Shown here: piece by piece, positions 45,250 to 56,590 of the stretch
Layout of the letters: every line of letters starts with the position of its first letter
Numbering within the stretch: position 1 is the first letter of the stretch
Source of the DNA: Cephalotus follicularis
Lineage: Eukaryota; Streptophyta; Magnoliopsida; Oxalidales; Cephalotaceae
DNA length: 64,000 nt
Direction of reading: 5' to 3'
Assembly (NCBI GenBank): GCA_001972305.1
Contig: BDDD01000571.1
Span: forward strand, 248,001 to 312,000
Translations under genes and position numbers: made by a program
The notes under the pieces: model-generated
What the model was told of the DNA's origin: nothing
Databases searched by the model: none
The model's input: only the letters and a program-made list of their open reading frames with translations

Positions 45250-46780
45250 AAATCATTCCTCAAATCAAATTCCTCAACATTAATAACATCCAAAAAGCTC
45301 ACATCCTTCTTAATTTTCTTTTCCTTATTGACATGAGAAAAGAGAACATCTTCATATCTAGGCTTGCCAACTACTACAATACCATCTAGCAAATACATGA
45401 GCTTCCAATTCTTCTTACCTTGCAAAATCAATTTCTCTGTCTTGTACACCTTGCACCAATCTCCTTGACCACTGTAACTATACTCACGAGAAGCTAACTC
45501 TACCAAAGAAATAATGTTGGCGTTACACTTAGGTACATACCTCACATGATGAAGAGTTTTGACATCACCAGTATGAAGCTTGAAACGAACACTCTCTACG
45601 CCTTCAATCTTCACTCTTTCCTTATTGCCAACAGTGATGGAGTCAAAATCCCCATAAGGATTCAAGGTTGTAAAGCAATCTTTATCTTTGCAAATATGCA
45701 TGGAAGCAGCAGAATCCATGTAAGAGCCATAAATATTATAAAATATTATCATTGGGCTTTGTAATTATTTTTCCACATTTTGGACTGGACCCGATAATTA
45801 TGATGTATTTATTTGGGCTTAATGGAATATAATTCATGACCTTGGGCTTGAGAAATTGTTTTATTCTCTTTGGGCCGAATTTTATATGGTATATAGCAAT
45901 TGGGCTTTAAATAGAAAGAGTGAAGAGGGCTCAAGTGAAAGGTTGGCCCAAGGCATGGAGTTGGCCTGCACCGGTAAGAATTGACTACACAATTCTGGAT
46001 ACTTCCATTATGACTATAAAAGGAGAAAGCGATCTGGGAGCTACACTTTTAGCCATTCTCTTCACGTTTTGCTCCAGAAAAATCAAGAGAAAGGCATGAA
46101 TGATGGGAGATGGGGCCAAATGCTGGAATAAGGAAGAAGAAGACGAGTAGGGGCCTTCCTCGGAAGAGTCCCTGCCCATATATATATATATATATATATA
46201 TATACCATCTACTGGAAGTGAAGGAAATTGTGCAAGGAAGGAGAATTTGGCAAGGCTAAAGGTGTGTAGCAGACCCCTGTTGGAAGGACGTCCAGAATTC
46301 AAGAAGGAAGAAGATAATGTCCGTTTTCAACCAATTTTCAGGTAGGTTGCTTCATATCCGAGCGCCTACCAGCTTTTGTGTGTGTTTGTGATTGTTGTGT
46401 GTGTTGTCTGTCTGTTGTGTGAATTTAATATTTATTGCCTGTGTACAATTGCTATTGTTGAGTGTTACATTAGAAAGTAGATCATGATTAATTGGTTAGA
46501 TGACGCTGTTGAAACACGTACGCCTTTATGTATTTGGTAAGTGGCCTACGCGCCGGGCAACATCATCCCTACACCTTGTTACTCGTCATGCCCGCTAGCG
46601 TCACCTACAGAGATGCTGAGATGAAGGATGGGCTCTCCTGACCATGCGTCCGAGCATGTCGACACGCTGAGCTCCTTGCCGGCGGATGCCTGAGTTCCTT
46701 CATTTCCAGCATGCGCCAACTATGCGCCCAAAGCGTGCATCCCAGACCTACGTTGAGCTCCATTGCCAAAGCCAGAAATG

Positions 46781-46910
46781 CCGGGGTGACATGCATGAGG
46801 AGAAGATGCCCGGGGTGACATGTCGGAGGAGAAGATGCCGGGGTGACATGCCCGAGGAGAAGATGCCGGGGTGACATGCCCGAGGAGACAATGCCCGGGG
46901 GACATGAGCC
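46781..46910. repeat. 28-bp minisatellite in solo LTR B
   Basis: Four to five units of CCGGGGTGACATGCCCGAGG followed by AGAAGATG. Copy A has at most one degenerate unit here, so the array expanded in B. Confidence 0.85.
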
Positions 46911-47370
46911 CTAGAAGATGTGATGCCAGGTCAGATATGCCCGAGCTCCTCTGTCAATGCCTGGGGAGCCATGTTCCTGAGGTATTGACGTGACGCACCA
47001 GAGGTGCCTTAGGCCAGAGGTGGAGTGCCATGCACTGGTACGCTCCAAGCTCTCCCCTACCCTGCATCCTTAGTGTGCACCAAGAAGAAGGGGCATGCCT
47101 GGATGCGTTCGTACATGTGCATGCTGCAACAATACCTAGCCTGCCTGTGTCCCCTGGCTAGTAAGGAGTAAAGGAAACTGCTATGTATGCGCCATGCATA
47201 CTTAGAGGTGAACCTTGCGCGTGGGAAGTGCCATGCGCAATGGTGAGCCCTGGTCTGGATTAAGAAATGAATTAAGAATGCTCAAGGAATGAAAAGGGAA
47301 ATATTCCAGGAAAGGAAATGGAATTAGGAAAGGGAATGTAAAAGGAAAAGACTTAGATAGATGATCCCAG

Positions 47371-47600
47371 GTAGGTGAGCCCAACAGGGGAGAATTCGGC
47401 CTAGCAGGTGAACCCAATGGGTGAACTCCGCGAGGCAGGTGATCCTCGGGCGAATCCGCCAATGGTGAACCTAAGGGTGAATTTCACCAGAGCTGGTGAT
47501 CCAAAGGGTGAACCGCAGAGCAGGTGAGCAAATGGCGAATTTCGCTCAGCAGGTGAACTTGGAGGAGAACTCCGCGGGCTGGTGAGCCTAAAGGTGAACC
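47371..47600. repeat. GGTGAA(C/T) minisatellite in solo LTR B
   Basis: Same array as in solo LTR A (19044-19272): imperfect units with CAGGTGA and GTGAA(C/T)TCCGC. Confidence 0.8.
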
Positions 47601-49092
47601 TTGTACACTGACTAGACCATAGGATGATCGGACTAGACTCCTCTGTTATGTGATTGATATGTATGATTTGAGTAGAGTAGTCCGAGGACAAAGGAAGTGA
47701 AATGTTATGTTATGGACTATGGCCTACTTTTATGGTATGGCATGCATTATTATATTATTCTCCTCTGCTTTTTTGGATGTTCCTCTGGTATGTACCCGTG
47801 TGTGTGGTAACCTACACAACCCTCAGGGTTGCTGACCCATTCCTTTGAATGGGCCAGGTACAGGAACAGGTAGTGGTGGCACATCACAGAAGCGGCAAGG
47901 ATAAAGAGTGCAGTAAGCTCCTCCTCCTCGGCAGTACGCTTTTATGGACGAAATTGCAGGAAATAAATATGTACTTATTGATTTGTAACAGTGTATTTCT
48001 ATGAACTGGGTCTGTATATTCACACATTTAGTAAAGGATTATATTTATGATTTATTTTTTTAATTTTAAAATTTTATGGATTAATAATGATAATTGTACA
48101 GATTGCCACGTGTCGAGTCGTGGGTCCCATTCCACGGCTCGGAGGGTGACAATCCAAGCACCATCCATTATCATCAACACGTGTAAGAGAGTCATCCATA
48201 CCTTTAACCAGCATAATATCTCCATCGCTATCCCAATCAGTCGCCGTAGCACAAGAGTCACTTTTCATTTCCTTAAGATTGACCTGCTCTTTGAACTTTT
48301 TGAAGTTTGTCAAATCCTCCTTGAACTTTCTACAACAATATTGGATATGACCTTTCTCTCCACAATAGTAGCATTCAATCTCACTATATATCATCTCGAT
48401 GCTTTGATTTTGATCTGCATCTTGTGCCACTTTTTCCCCCCTTTCGAGTCCTCCCTTCATTAGAAGTCTCCAAAGCTAATGCATTCCTCTCTTCTGATGA
48501 GTTCACACTCCCCATTAGTCTTTCGTTCTCAAATAACAAGGTAGTCATATCATCCAACTTCAACGTAGATTTGCCAGCTAATATCGTCTAAACTAATGAT
48601 TTGTAAGATCCGGGTAAGGAAGACAACAGCAACAACGTCTTTTCTTCTTCCTTTAACTCATCCTCAGACTCATACCTTCATCCATCTTCAACGAATATAA
48701 ATCCATCTTAAAACACAATCTATTCATCAACGACTTTAACACATATATATATTTCGAGTTTGCTCCATAAACCCTTTGGTGTGGTCTCCTTCAACACATT
48801 ATACTTGATTTTGGGAGCAAGAGCTAACCTAATTGTGTTAGCTATTTTTTTTTCTGAATTCTCTGCCAGTCTCTATTTTTCACCCCCTTCGTCTTTTCAT
48901 TTTCTAATGCCGAATGAATGCCTTTTTGTACCAAAACATTACTCTACTACAAAGTAAAATTGTTCTTTCAATCAAATAAAGGAATCTCAAATTTAGACAT
49001 ACCTTCCATCATAGTCTTCTCAGCAATGAAACCCCAAATTTAATAGAAGAACCTTTCAGCAGTAGAAACCCTAAAACCTTCGGCTTTGATAC

Positions 49093-49716
49093 TGTTGAGT
49101 TAGGCTAAAATTTTCTACATTCTGCAGAATCCAGTCGGCTATCAGGGTTAGACAGTCGACTGAATTGGATGGGCAGTCAGCTGCCAAGGATAGGCAGCCA
49201 ACTGGAATGCAGAGTCTGGAGCTGTTTGCAATCTGCATAATCCAGTCGGCTGTCAAGGTTGGACAGTCGACTGGATTATCAGGACAGTCGGCTGGTGTTT
49301 GATGACAGCCGACTATCGATGCCACTTAGGAAATCCGTTTAACAAAAACAGTCAGCTGGTTTGGGGAATAGTCGACTGTTTTGGGGAGACAGTCGGCTGT
49401 CACGCGACTTATATAAATAGGAAAGTTTCCTCAGGTCAAAAGCGAGAGAGCAACAAGAGAGATAGCAGCTGTCATCCGATTTTGCACTAGGGAGTGGGTT
49501 TTTCTGGGTGCAACAAGGGCTAAGGGATTGTGAGCAACTCATTGTAATCTCATATTTACATAGCGAAAGAACCATATCACCTCTGCCCGTGGACGTAGAT
49601 CACATTGATCGAACCAGGTAAATCTTGTGTCGATTTATCTTTATTGTCTTGTGTGTGTTTGCTTGATTAAACTTTGCTATTAGGTTGTTAGAGTTTCGAG
49701 GCTAATTTTTACAACA
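49093..49716 (+). repeat. Copia-2 5' LTR
   Basis: It starts TGTTGAGTTAGG and ends TTTTACAACA. A CAGTCG(A/G)CTG word array at 49128-49405 lies just upstream of the TATA box (TATATAAA, 49410-49417), in the U3/enhancer position. A T/G-rich R-U5 follows. Confidence 0.92.
49128..49405. repeat. CAGTCGRCTG word array in the Copia-2 5' LTR
   Basis: About twelve copies of CAGTCGACTG, CAGTCGGCTG or one-base variants occur, many flanked by GATT or TGTC. CAGTCGACTG is a 10-bp palindrome. The 3' LTR holds the same array at 53829-54102. Confidence 0.88.
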
Positions 49717-49718
49717 AG

Positions 49719-49731
49719 TGGTATCAGAGAC
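49719..49731 (+). other. Copia-2 primer binding site
   Basis: TGGTATCAGAGAC, a match to the initiator tRNA-Met PBS, two bases after the LTR end. Confidence 0.9.
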
Positions 49732-49755
49732 AAGGTTTTTGCTTCAGAATTCAAG

Positions 49756-50355
49756 ATGTCAACCAAGTTCGATATTGTGAAGTTTGATGGAACATGCGAT
49801 TTCAGTATGTGGCATGTTAAGATGCGGGCACTACTGATACAACAAGAAGTTTTGGGGATAGTAGATGGTGAAGGAGGTTTACCTAAGGATATGCCTCAGG
49901 CGGAGAAGAAGGGGATCCTAAACAGGGCACATACATCGATTCAGCTGTGTCTGGAGGATGACATTCTCCGTGAATTTGTGGATGAGACTACAGCAGTTGG
50001 GTTATGGAATAAACTGAAGAGTCGCTACATGACCAAGTCACTCACAAATAGGTTGTATCTCAAACAACGCCTGTATAATCTTCGAATGAAGGAAGGTATG
50101 TCCGTAAAAGAGCATATTGATAATTTTAATAAGGTGATTCATGATTTGAAGAATACAAATATTAAAATTGATGATGAAGATCAAGCCTTGATCTTACTGT
50201 GTTCGTTGTCGTCCTCATATGATTACTTTGTGGATACCATGCTATATGGTAGAGACTCCATTGATGTAAATGATGTTAAGGATGCATTGCAGTCTAGGGA
50301 GTTGAAGAAAAAGGTGTCAGAAAATATGGGGGAGAATCAGGCAGAAGTTTGGTAG
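49756..50355 (+). CDS. Copia-2 gag (N-terminal 199 codons)
   Basis: It starts MSTKFDIVKFDGTCDFSMWH, the common beginning of Tnt1-like gag. It carries the UBN2-type gag core (SIQLCLEDDILREF, KSRYMTKSLTNRLYLKQRLY, MKEGMSVKEHIDNFN, LLCSLSSSYDYFVDTM). It ends at TAG 50353-50355, where a frameshift of about one base moves coding into the overlapping frame from 50349 with the zinc knuckle. Gag would form the virus-like particle. Confidence 0.92.
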   Translation: MSTKFDIVKFDGTCDFSMWHVKMRALLIQQEVLGIVDGEGGLPKDMPQAEKKGILNRAHTSIQLCLEDDILREFVDETTAVGLWNKLKSRYMTKSLTNRLYLKQRLYNLRMKEGMSVKEHIDNFNKVIHDLKNTNIKIDDEDQALILLCSLSSSYDYFVDTMLYGRDSIDVNDVKDALQSRELKKKVSENMGENQAEVW

Positions 50356-51650
50356 CTAGAGCCAAGAACTGGGAGAAAGGATCAGGTAAAAGGGGTAAGC
50401 CACAGTCTAAGTCGAGAGCTAAGAATTCTCGATGCTTTATTTGTAATGAAACTGTGCACTGGAAAGTTGATTGTCCTAGATACAGGGGAAAGGGAATAGC
50501 CAAAGGGAATATAGTCGAAGTTAATACAGGGGTAGTGCATGAAAGTTCAGATGAGGCTGATACATATTTAGTTCTGTCTGTCAGCGTAAATAACACCAGT
50601 AGTTGGATTCTTGATTCGGGATGTTCTTTTCACATGACACCTAATAGGGATTGGTTCACCACCTATGACGTCAAGGAGGGGAAGGTTCTGTTGGGGGACA
50701 ACGATGCATTGAAGGTTGTTGGATGTGGGAAAGTTCAGATCAAGATGTTTGACGGTGTGATTAGAACTTTGGAAGCTTGGCATGTTCCAGGGCTGAAGAA
50801 AAACCTGATTTCCTTGGAGGTTCTAGATTCTTATGGTCGCAAGTTCACCGGGGAGAATGGGATAATCAAAGTACTTAGGGGTGCCCTGGTAATTATGAAG
50901 GGAAAGAAGATCGATGGCTTATATCAACTGCAGGGGAATACCATGTTGGGTACTGCAGCAGTTGCTTCTTCATCAGGGGATAAAGATGCCGATACTACTC
51001 GGCTTTGGCATATGCGTCTGGGGCATATGAGTGAGAGAGGGTTGCAAATTATGTCCAAGAAGGGTTTGCTAGCTGGAGTTAAGTCAGGGAAACTGGATTT
51101 CTGTGAGCATTGTGTGTATGGAAAATAGTGTAGGGGGAAATTCAGTACAACCATTCACAAGACCAAGGGTATTTTGGATTATATTCATTTTGTTCCTTAG
51201 GATCCCGCTTCACAGGTGTCACTTGGAGGAAGTCGGTATTTGATGACATTGATTTATGACTACTCTAGAAAGGTTTGGACATATTTTCTGAAGAGTAAGG
51301 ATGAGGCGTTTGTCAAATTCAAGCAGTGGAAAACCATGGTAGAGAAGAAAACGGGAAGAGTGGTCAAGACTCTACGGACTGACAATGGTTTAGAGTACTG
51401 CTCGGGGGAATTTGACAAGTTCTGCAATGATGAAGGTATAGTGAGACACCACACTGTACAGAAAGTACCACAACAGAATGGAGTTGCAGAATGGATGAAT
51501 AGAACGTTATTAGAAAGAGCTCACTGCATGCTTTCTAATGCTGGTCTCTCAAAGAAGTATTGCGCTGAGGCAGTTCATACAGCAGCTTACCTAGTAAATA
51601 GGTCTCCATCAACAACCATTGAGTTACAGACTCCATAGGAGGTATGGTCA
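50349..51650 (+). pseudogene. Copia-2 gag zinc knuckle, protease and integrase
   Basis: The frame 50349-51128 has CFICNETVHWKVDCP (knuckle), WILDSGCSFHMTPNRDWF (protease active site DSG) and the integrase zinc finger LWHMRLGHMSERGLQ with CEHCVYGK, then TAG. The integrase core follows: the LDYIHSD-type motif reads HFVP with a stop, so the first catalytic Asp is Val (51192-51194). The second Asp (TDNGLEY) and the Glu (NGVAEWMNRTLLE) are intact in 51216-51638, which ends with a TAG. Confidence 0.9.
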
Positions 51651-53710
51651 GGTACCGCAGGTGATTACTCTAGTTTGAAAGTATTTGGTTGTCCTGCTTA
51701 TGCTCACGTGAATGATGGTAAACTTGAGCCAAGGGCAAAGAATTGCGTATTCTAGGGTATGCGGATGGGGTGAAAGGGTATTAGTTGTGGTGCATTGAAG
51801 ATCCTAGGTCGTCAAAATTTCTTATTAGCAGAGATGTGACATTTGATGAGTCTGCTATGGTCAACCAGAAGGAGAAGTCTGTTGAGAATGGTGAGAAAGA
51901 CCTTGGTATAGAGAAACAGGTGGAGCTTAGTCTAGAAGCTCCAAGAAGGGAAGATGAAGCTTCTTACAGTCAGTCAACTCAAATCGAATTGCAAGATCAG
52001 GATGAAGATGGAGAAATTCAGGAGCAACAGTGTAGTATTGCTAGAGGCAGAGAGAGGAGGAAGATTAGACCACCACTGAGATACAGTCATGCGGACACAG
52101 TATCCTTTGCTTTATCAGTCGCTGAAAGTGTTGAAGGAGAGGAACCGTCCACTTATAAGGAAGCAGTGAAAAGCAAATAATCAGCGGAGTGGGTAACTGC
52201 TATGAATGAAGAAATTCAGTCTCTTGAAAAGAACAAGACTTGGGAGTTAGTAAAGCTGCCAAAGGGGAAACGGGTTATAGGTTGTAAGTGGATCTTCAAG
52301 AAAAAGGAAGGTATACCGGGGGTTGAGGCAAAGAGGTTCAAGGCACGGTTAGTAGCTAAGGGTTTTACTCAGAAGGAGGGAGTGGACTTTCATGAAGTAT
52401 TTTCTCCAGTTGTTAAGCATACCTCGATACGTGTGTTACTCGCTATGGTTGCTTGTCAAGACTTGGAGCTTGAGCAATTGGATGTCAAGATAGCGTTCTT
52501 ACATGGTGAGTTAGATGAACAGATTTACATGTCTCAGCCAAAGGGTTATCATTTTTCGGGGAAAGAAGATCATGTGTGCCTACTGAAGAAATCCTTGTAT
52601 GGATTGAAGAAATCTCCTAGACAGTGGTATAAAAGGTTTGATACTTTTATGATCAAGAATGGTTATTGTCAATGTGAGTATGATAGCTGTGTGTACTTGA
52701 AGAAACTCCCGGATGGTTCTTTTGTGCATCTGTTGTTATATGTTGATGACATGTTGATTGCGTCGAAGGATAAATTCGAGATCAACACATTGAAGGCTCA
52801 GTTAAGTAGTGAATTTGAAATGAAGGATTTGGGTACAGCCAAGAAGATATTGGGTATGGAGATTCAAAGGGATCTTCAAGCTAGACGATTATATGTATCT
52901 CAAGAAAAGTATATTGAGAAAGTGCTTGAGAGGTTTGGAATGGAAAAGTCTAAACCGGTAAGTACCCCGTTGGCTGGACATTTCAAATTGTCAGATTCAT
53001 TATTGCCGAAGACTGAGGTTGAGGTGGAGCACATGTCTCGTGTTCCATATGCTAGTGCGGTTGGTAGTCTGATGTATGCCATGGTGTGCACTAGGCTAGA
53101 TATTTCACATACTGTGAGTGTGGTTAGCAGATATATGGTTAATCCATGTGAAGCTCACTGAGATGCTGTGAAATGGATAATGAGATACTTGAGAGGTTCT
53201 ACAGATGTCGGGTTAGTCTATGGCAGCGGTGGAGTTGCTAGCATGGATGTTGTGGGCTATTCGGATTCTGATTATGCGGGTGACATGGATAAGCGGAGAT
53301 CCCTCGCGGGATATGTTTTCACTTTGTCAGGCTGTGCGGTTAGTTGGAAGGAAACTTTGCAACCAACAGTGGCCTTGTCTACGACGGAGGCGGAATACAT
53401 GGCATTGACTGAAGCGGTGAAAGAAGCTATCTGGTTGCGTGGTTTGGTTGGTAGTCTTGGTTTGATACAGCAGGTTTCGACGGTGTACTGTGATAGCCAG
53501 AGTGCCATTCATTTGAGTAAGAATCAGATGTTTCATGAGAGAACTAAGCACATCAGTGTCAGATATCACTTCATTCGGGATGTTATCAAAGGAGGTGAAA
53601 TTGCGGTTCAGAAAATAGCCACAGCCGAGAATCCAGCAGATATATTGACTAAACCGGTTCCTGTAATTAAGTTCAAGCTTTGCTTGGATTTAATTGGATG
53701 TTGTAGATAA
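51651..53710 (+). pseudogene. Copia-2 integrase C-terminus, RT and RNase H
   Basis: Frames 51785-52180, 52202-53161 and 53168-53710, each separated by a single stop, make one chain. RT motifs: NKTWELVKLPKGKRVIGCKW, RFKARLVAKGFTQKEGVDF, LDVKIAFLHGELDEQIYMSQ, KSLYGLKKSPRQWY and the catalytic LLYVDDMLIAS intact. RNase H motifs: GYSDSDYAGD, STTEAEYMAL, YCDSQSAIHLS and the closing NPADILTKPV. The final stop is 53708-53710, 79 bp before the 3' LTR. Confidence 0.92.
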
Positions 53711-53789
53711 GCTCTTGGGGATGGCAGATGTGAAGGATGTGAAGTAGCTGATGTGAATGTTGGAGAAATTTTGATCCAATGTGGAGATT

Positions 53790-54414
53790 TGTTGAGTTTG
53801 GCTAAAATATTCTGCATTCTGCAGAATCCAGTCGGCTGTCAGGGTTGGACAGTCGACTGGATTGGATGGGCAGTCAGCTGCCAAGGATAGGCAGTCAACT
53901 GGAATGCAGAGTATGGAGATGTTTGCAATCTACAGAATCCAGTCAGCTGTCAAGGTTGGACAGTCGACTGGATTATCAGGACAGTCGGCTGGTGTCTGAT
54001 GACAGTCGACTGTCGACGTAACTTGGGAAATCCATTTAACAAAAACAATCAGTTGGTTTGAGGAATAGTCGACTGTTTTGGGGAAACAGTCGGCTGCCAC
54101 ACGACTTATATAAATAGGAAAGTTTCCTTAGGTCAAAAGTGAGAGAGTAACATGAGAGATATCACCCGTCAGCCGATTTTGCATTAGAGAGTGGGTCTTT
54201 TTGGGTGCAACAAGGGCTAAGGGATTGTGAGCAACTCATTGTAATCTCATATTTACATAGTGAAAGAACCATATCACCTCTGCCCGTGGACGTAGATCAC
54301 ATTGATCGAACCGCGTAAATCTTGTGTCGATTTATCTTTATTGTCTTGTGTGTGTTTGCTTGATTAAACTTTCCTATTAGGTTGTTAAAGTTTTCGAGGC
54401 TAGTTTTTACAACA
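53790..54414 (+). repeat. Copia-2 3' LTR
   Basis: It starts TGTTGAGTTTGG just after the purine-rich GTGGAGATT and ends TTTTTACAACA. It carries the same CAGTCGRCTG array (53829-54102) and TATA box (54107-54114) as the 5' LTR. Confidence 0.92.
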
Positions 54415-55044
54415 AGACCACTTGTTAGGAGTTGAAGAATAATTTCATACGCATAAATACAAAAAATAACAAACATAAACAACACAATAATTTTTACGTG
54501 ATTCGGCCAACTCACAAATGCTTATGTCCACGGTTTTCACTAAAACTTCATGTCACACCCCGTTTCACAACAACATATAAAGTGGTGACAATTAGCATAT
54601 AAATCCGGCTTATGCAATTTACCATAAATTTAAAACTTTCCATATCCATTAACAACTTGCGGAAGCATTTAAATATAAGCCGAAAAATAACGTAACATGC
54701 ATCCCATACTACATGCTACAACAGTAACAACATCAAAGTTAACTGCCCACAAACGGAGCGTGAACAATTTACATCAATACATCGATTCATTTATTACAGC
54801 CAAACATTCATTACAATATTCCACAAACATCTCCTCAAGAGTAAACAACATAAAACTCCATATCGCTCCTCGGAGCCCAGCAGCAACCCACGACTGCATC
54901 AACCTGAAACACACTGAAGTTGTAGGGGGTTAGCCTTTGTCCTCACTCGGCAAAACCATATAAGCGATCCAGGGTCAAGGATAAAACATGTCATGACATG
55001 AATGAACAATGATGCAGTACATACTATATCTCGATGCATATATA

Positions 55045-55250
55045 TATAGAGTACCAACACTTCCCCGCTAACGGCAACACTCACGATACTAGCACGGCGG
55101 CTAAGTACCAACATTACCCCGCTAGCGGCAACAATCAATCACAATCAATACAATAACACCCACGTTACTAGCACGGCGGCTAAGTAACAACAATCAATCA
55201 ATCAATACACGATAACGATATTAGCACGGTGGCTAAGTACCAACACTCAA
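55045..55250. repeat. Tandem repeat with AGCACGGCGGCTAAGTA
   Basis: Three copies of AGCACGG(C/T)GGCTAAGTA occur near 55091, 55173 and 55224. Blocks of ACC(C/A)CGCTA(A/G)CGGCAACA lie between the first copies. Confidence 0.78.
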
Positions 55251-55629
55251 CATAGTCACAATAACAGTGCAACACAGCACCCACAATACCACTCAAGTAG
55301 TTTATAAAATAAATACTTGTTCAAAACATCTCGTTCCCAAAACGGTTAAAGTATAAATGCTTTCGACATATATATATTTGTCAAAACATATATATAACAC
55401 TTCATTTCCCAAGTAAATTATGCTTCATAAAATACTTGCAACAATACATTTCTCTTTAAACATTTCAAGTTATTTATAGATATAAATACTTGCAACATAT
55501 ATATTTGCCAAAATATATATAACGATCATTTTCCCAAAACTCAAGTATCAAAATACTTGTAACAATACACTTTAGTAAAACCCGGTTATTTGAACTACAT
55601 TCAAATACCTCAAAATACATATTTGTATA

Positions 55630-55870
55630 CCAGTTTCGCAATCCTTTTGGAAACCATTTTACAAACAACTAATGATTTTAAATAAACCATTAACCAAACA
55701 CATTTTCACAATCCTTTTGGAGACTATTTTCCAAACAACTAATGATTTTAATAAACCATTCACATTTTCACAATCCTTTTGGAACCCATTTTTCAAACAA
55801 CTAATGATTTCAATAAATCATTAACCAAACACATTTTCACAATATTTTGGAAGCCATTTTCACAATATTT
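55630..55870. repeat. About 80-bp tandem repeat
   Basis: Three to four units of TTTCACAATCCTTTTGGA, then ACCATTTT(C/T)CAAACAACTAATGATTT and AATAAACCATTAACC. Confidence 0.82.
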
Positions 55871-56040
55871 CGAGAATAAATATATATATCTCAAAACGTA
55901 CATTTCACATAAAGTAATGATTTATGTAAATCACATTTGCACTTCCAAAAAGGGGTAAAACGTTTCACAATCCTCAATAACCAACTTGAAATACAGTTTA
56001 ACACGGTACAATATGCACACATATGCTCACAATGCAAAAC

Positions 56041-56590
56041 GGTCTCAAACAGTCGGTCGTTTCTCACTGACAGTCGGCTGTTCTCCTTCAATAGTCGGCT
56101 GTCCCACACTTGGCAGTCGGCTGCCCTTAACTACCAGTCGGCTGCCCTCCTTGGCAGTCGGCTGTCCCTTGCCGACAGTCGGCTGTCCTTCTTGGCAGTC
56201 GGCTGTCCCTCACTTAGCAGTCGGCTGCCCTCTCCAGGCAGTCGGCTGGTCCAACGCAATACACATTCCTTGCTGCCACCTGTCCCAGCAGGCCTGGTAG
56301 GGTGACACGTGGACAGTCGGCTGTTACCCAAAATAGTCAGCTAGACCACCCACAGTCGGCTGCCTTCCTTGGCAGTCGGCTACACAAACAACAGGGAGAA
56401 ACCTGCAATTCCAGGCACGAACAGTCGACTGGCTCCAATGCCCAGTCGGCTGTTATCCTTGGACAGACGGCTGTCCTCCCTGGACAGTCAACTCCCAGCC
56501 TTGGACAGTCGGCTGTTCCACACGAATAGTCGACTGCTAGCCTTGGACAGTTGGCTGTCCTCCCTGGACAGTCGACTGCCCCTACGGGCA
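56041..56590. repeat. CAGTCGGCTG(T/C)C word array in a solo LTR, main cluster
   Basis: About 22 copies of CAGTCGGCTG or close variants (CAGTCGACTG, CAGTCAACT, CAGTTGGCTG) occur in 550 bp with irregular 15-40 bp spacing and CCTTGG/CCTCC-type spacers. A smaller cluster of about six copies lies at 57095-57235. Confidence 0.9.

Larger units (their letters stand above)
45719..48151 (+). mobile_element. Solo LTR B (2433 bp) inside Copia-1 protease
   Basis: It starts TGTAAGAGCC and ends GGAGGGTGACA, with a perfect TSD ATCCA (45714-45718 and 48152-48156). It is homologous to solo LTR A along its length, including the head (AAATATTATAAAATATTAT), the GGTGAA minisatellite and the CGTGTCGAGTCGTGGG tail. 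TATA box TATAAAAGG lies at 46015-46023. It has an (AT)n run (46178-46204) and a GGGGTGACATG minisatellite not expanded in copy A. No coding content. Confidence 0.9.
45250..49092 (-). pseudogene. Copia-1 gag and protease, split by solo LTR B
   Basis: Minus-strand gag reads from near 49050 (initial part degenerate). It is clear from 48460 down: the CCHC knuckle CYYCGEKGHIQYCCRKFKEDL and then SDGDIMLV. At 48152 the solo LTR intervenes. From 45718 the frame continues with DSAASMHICKDKDCFTTLNP (protease active site DSA) and the pre-integrase region VRYVPKCNANIISL. It stops near 45250 at the LTR. This is Tnt1/Tork-like copia in style. No integrase core, RT or RNase H follows. Confidence 0.85.
49093..54414 (+). 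mobile_element. Copia-2: nearly complete Ty1/copia element inserted in the Copia-1 PBS
   Basis: 5' LTR 49093-49716, PBS 49719-49731, gag-pol 49756-53710, 3' LTR 53790-54414. Domain order gag, protease, integrase, RT, RNase H defines copia, and motifs are Tnt1/Tork-like. The two LTRs (624 and 625 bp) are very similar. The left flank GGCTTTGATAC and right flank (G)ACCACTTGTTAGG together make the Copia-1 PBS, so the insertion cut it in two. The TSD is imperfect (GATAC versus about AAGAC). The body carries several stops and a frameshift. Confidence 0.92.

Noticed and set aside
45201-45752. 183-codon minus frame taken as one gene with start MIIFYN
   Set aside because: Its first ten or so codons belong to solo LTR B and its end to the Copia-1 LTR; only the middle is Copia-1 protease.
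47202-47691. Pro/Ser-rich minus frames in solo LTR B
   Set aside because: Products of the GGTGAA minisatellite; the corresponding region of solo LTR A does not preserve them.
49719-49731. Fragment of a tRNA gene
   Set aside because: It is the primer binding site complementary to a tRNA 3' end, next to an LTR; no tRNA fold is present here or elsewhere in the window.
56041-56590. CRISPR-like look of regularly repeated decamers
   Set aside because: Repeats are only about 10 bp, spacing is irregular, spacers are similar to each other, and the host is a plant.
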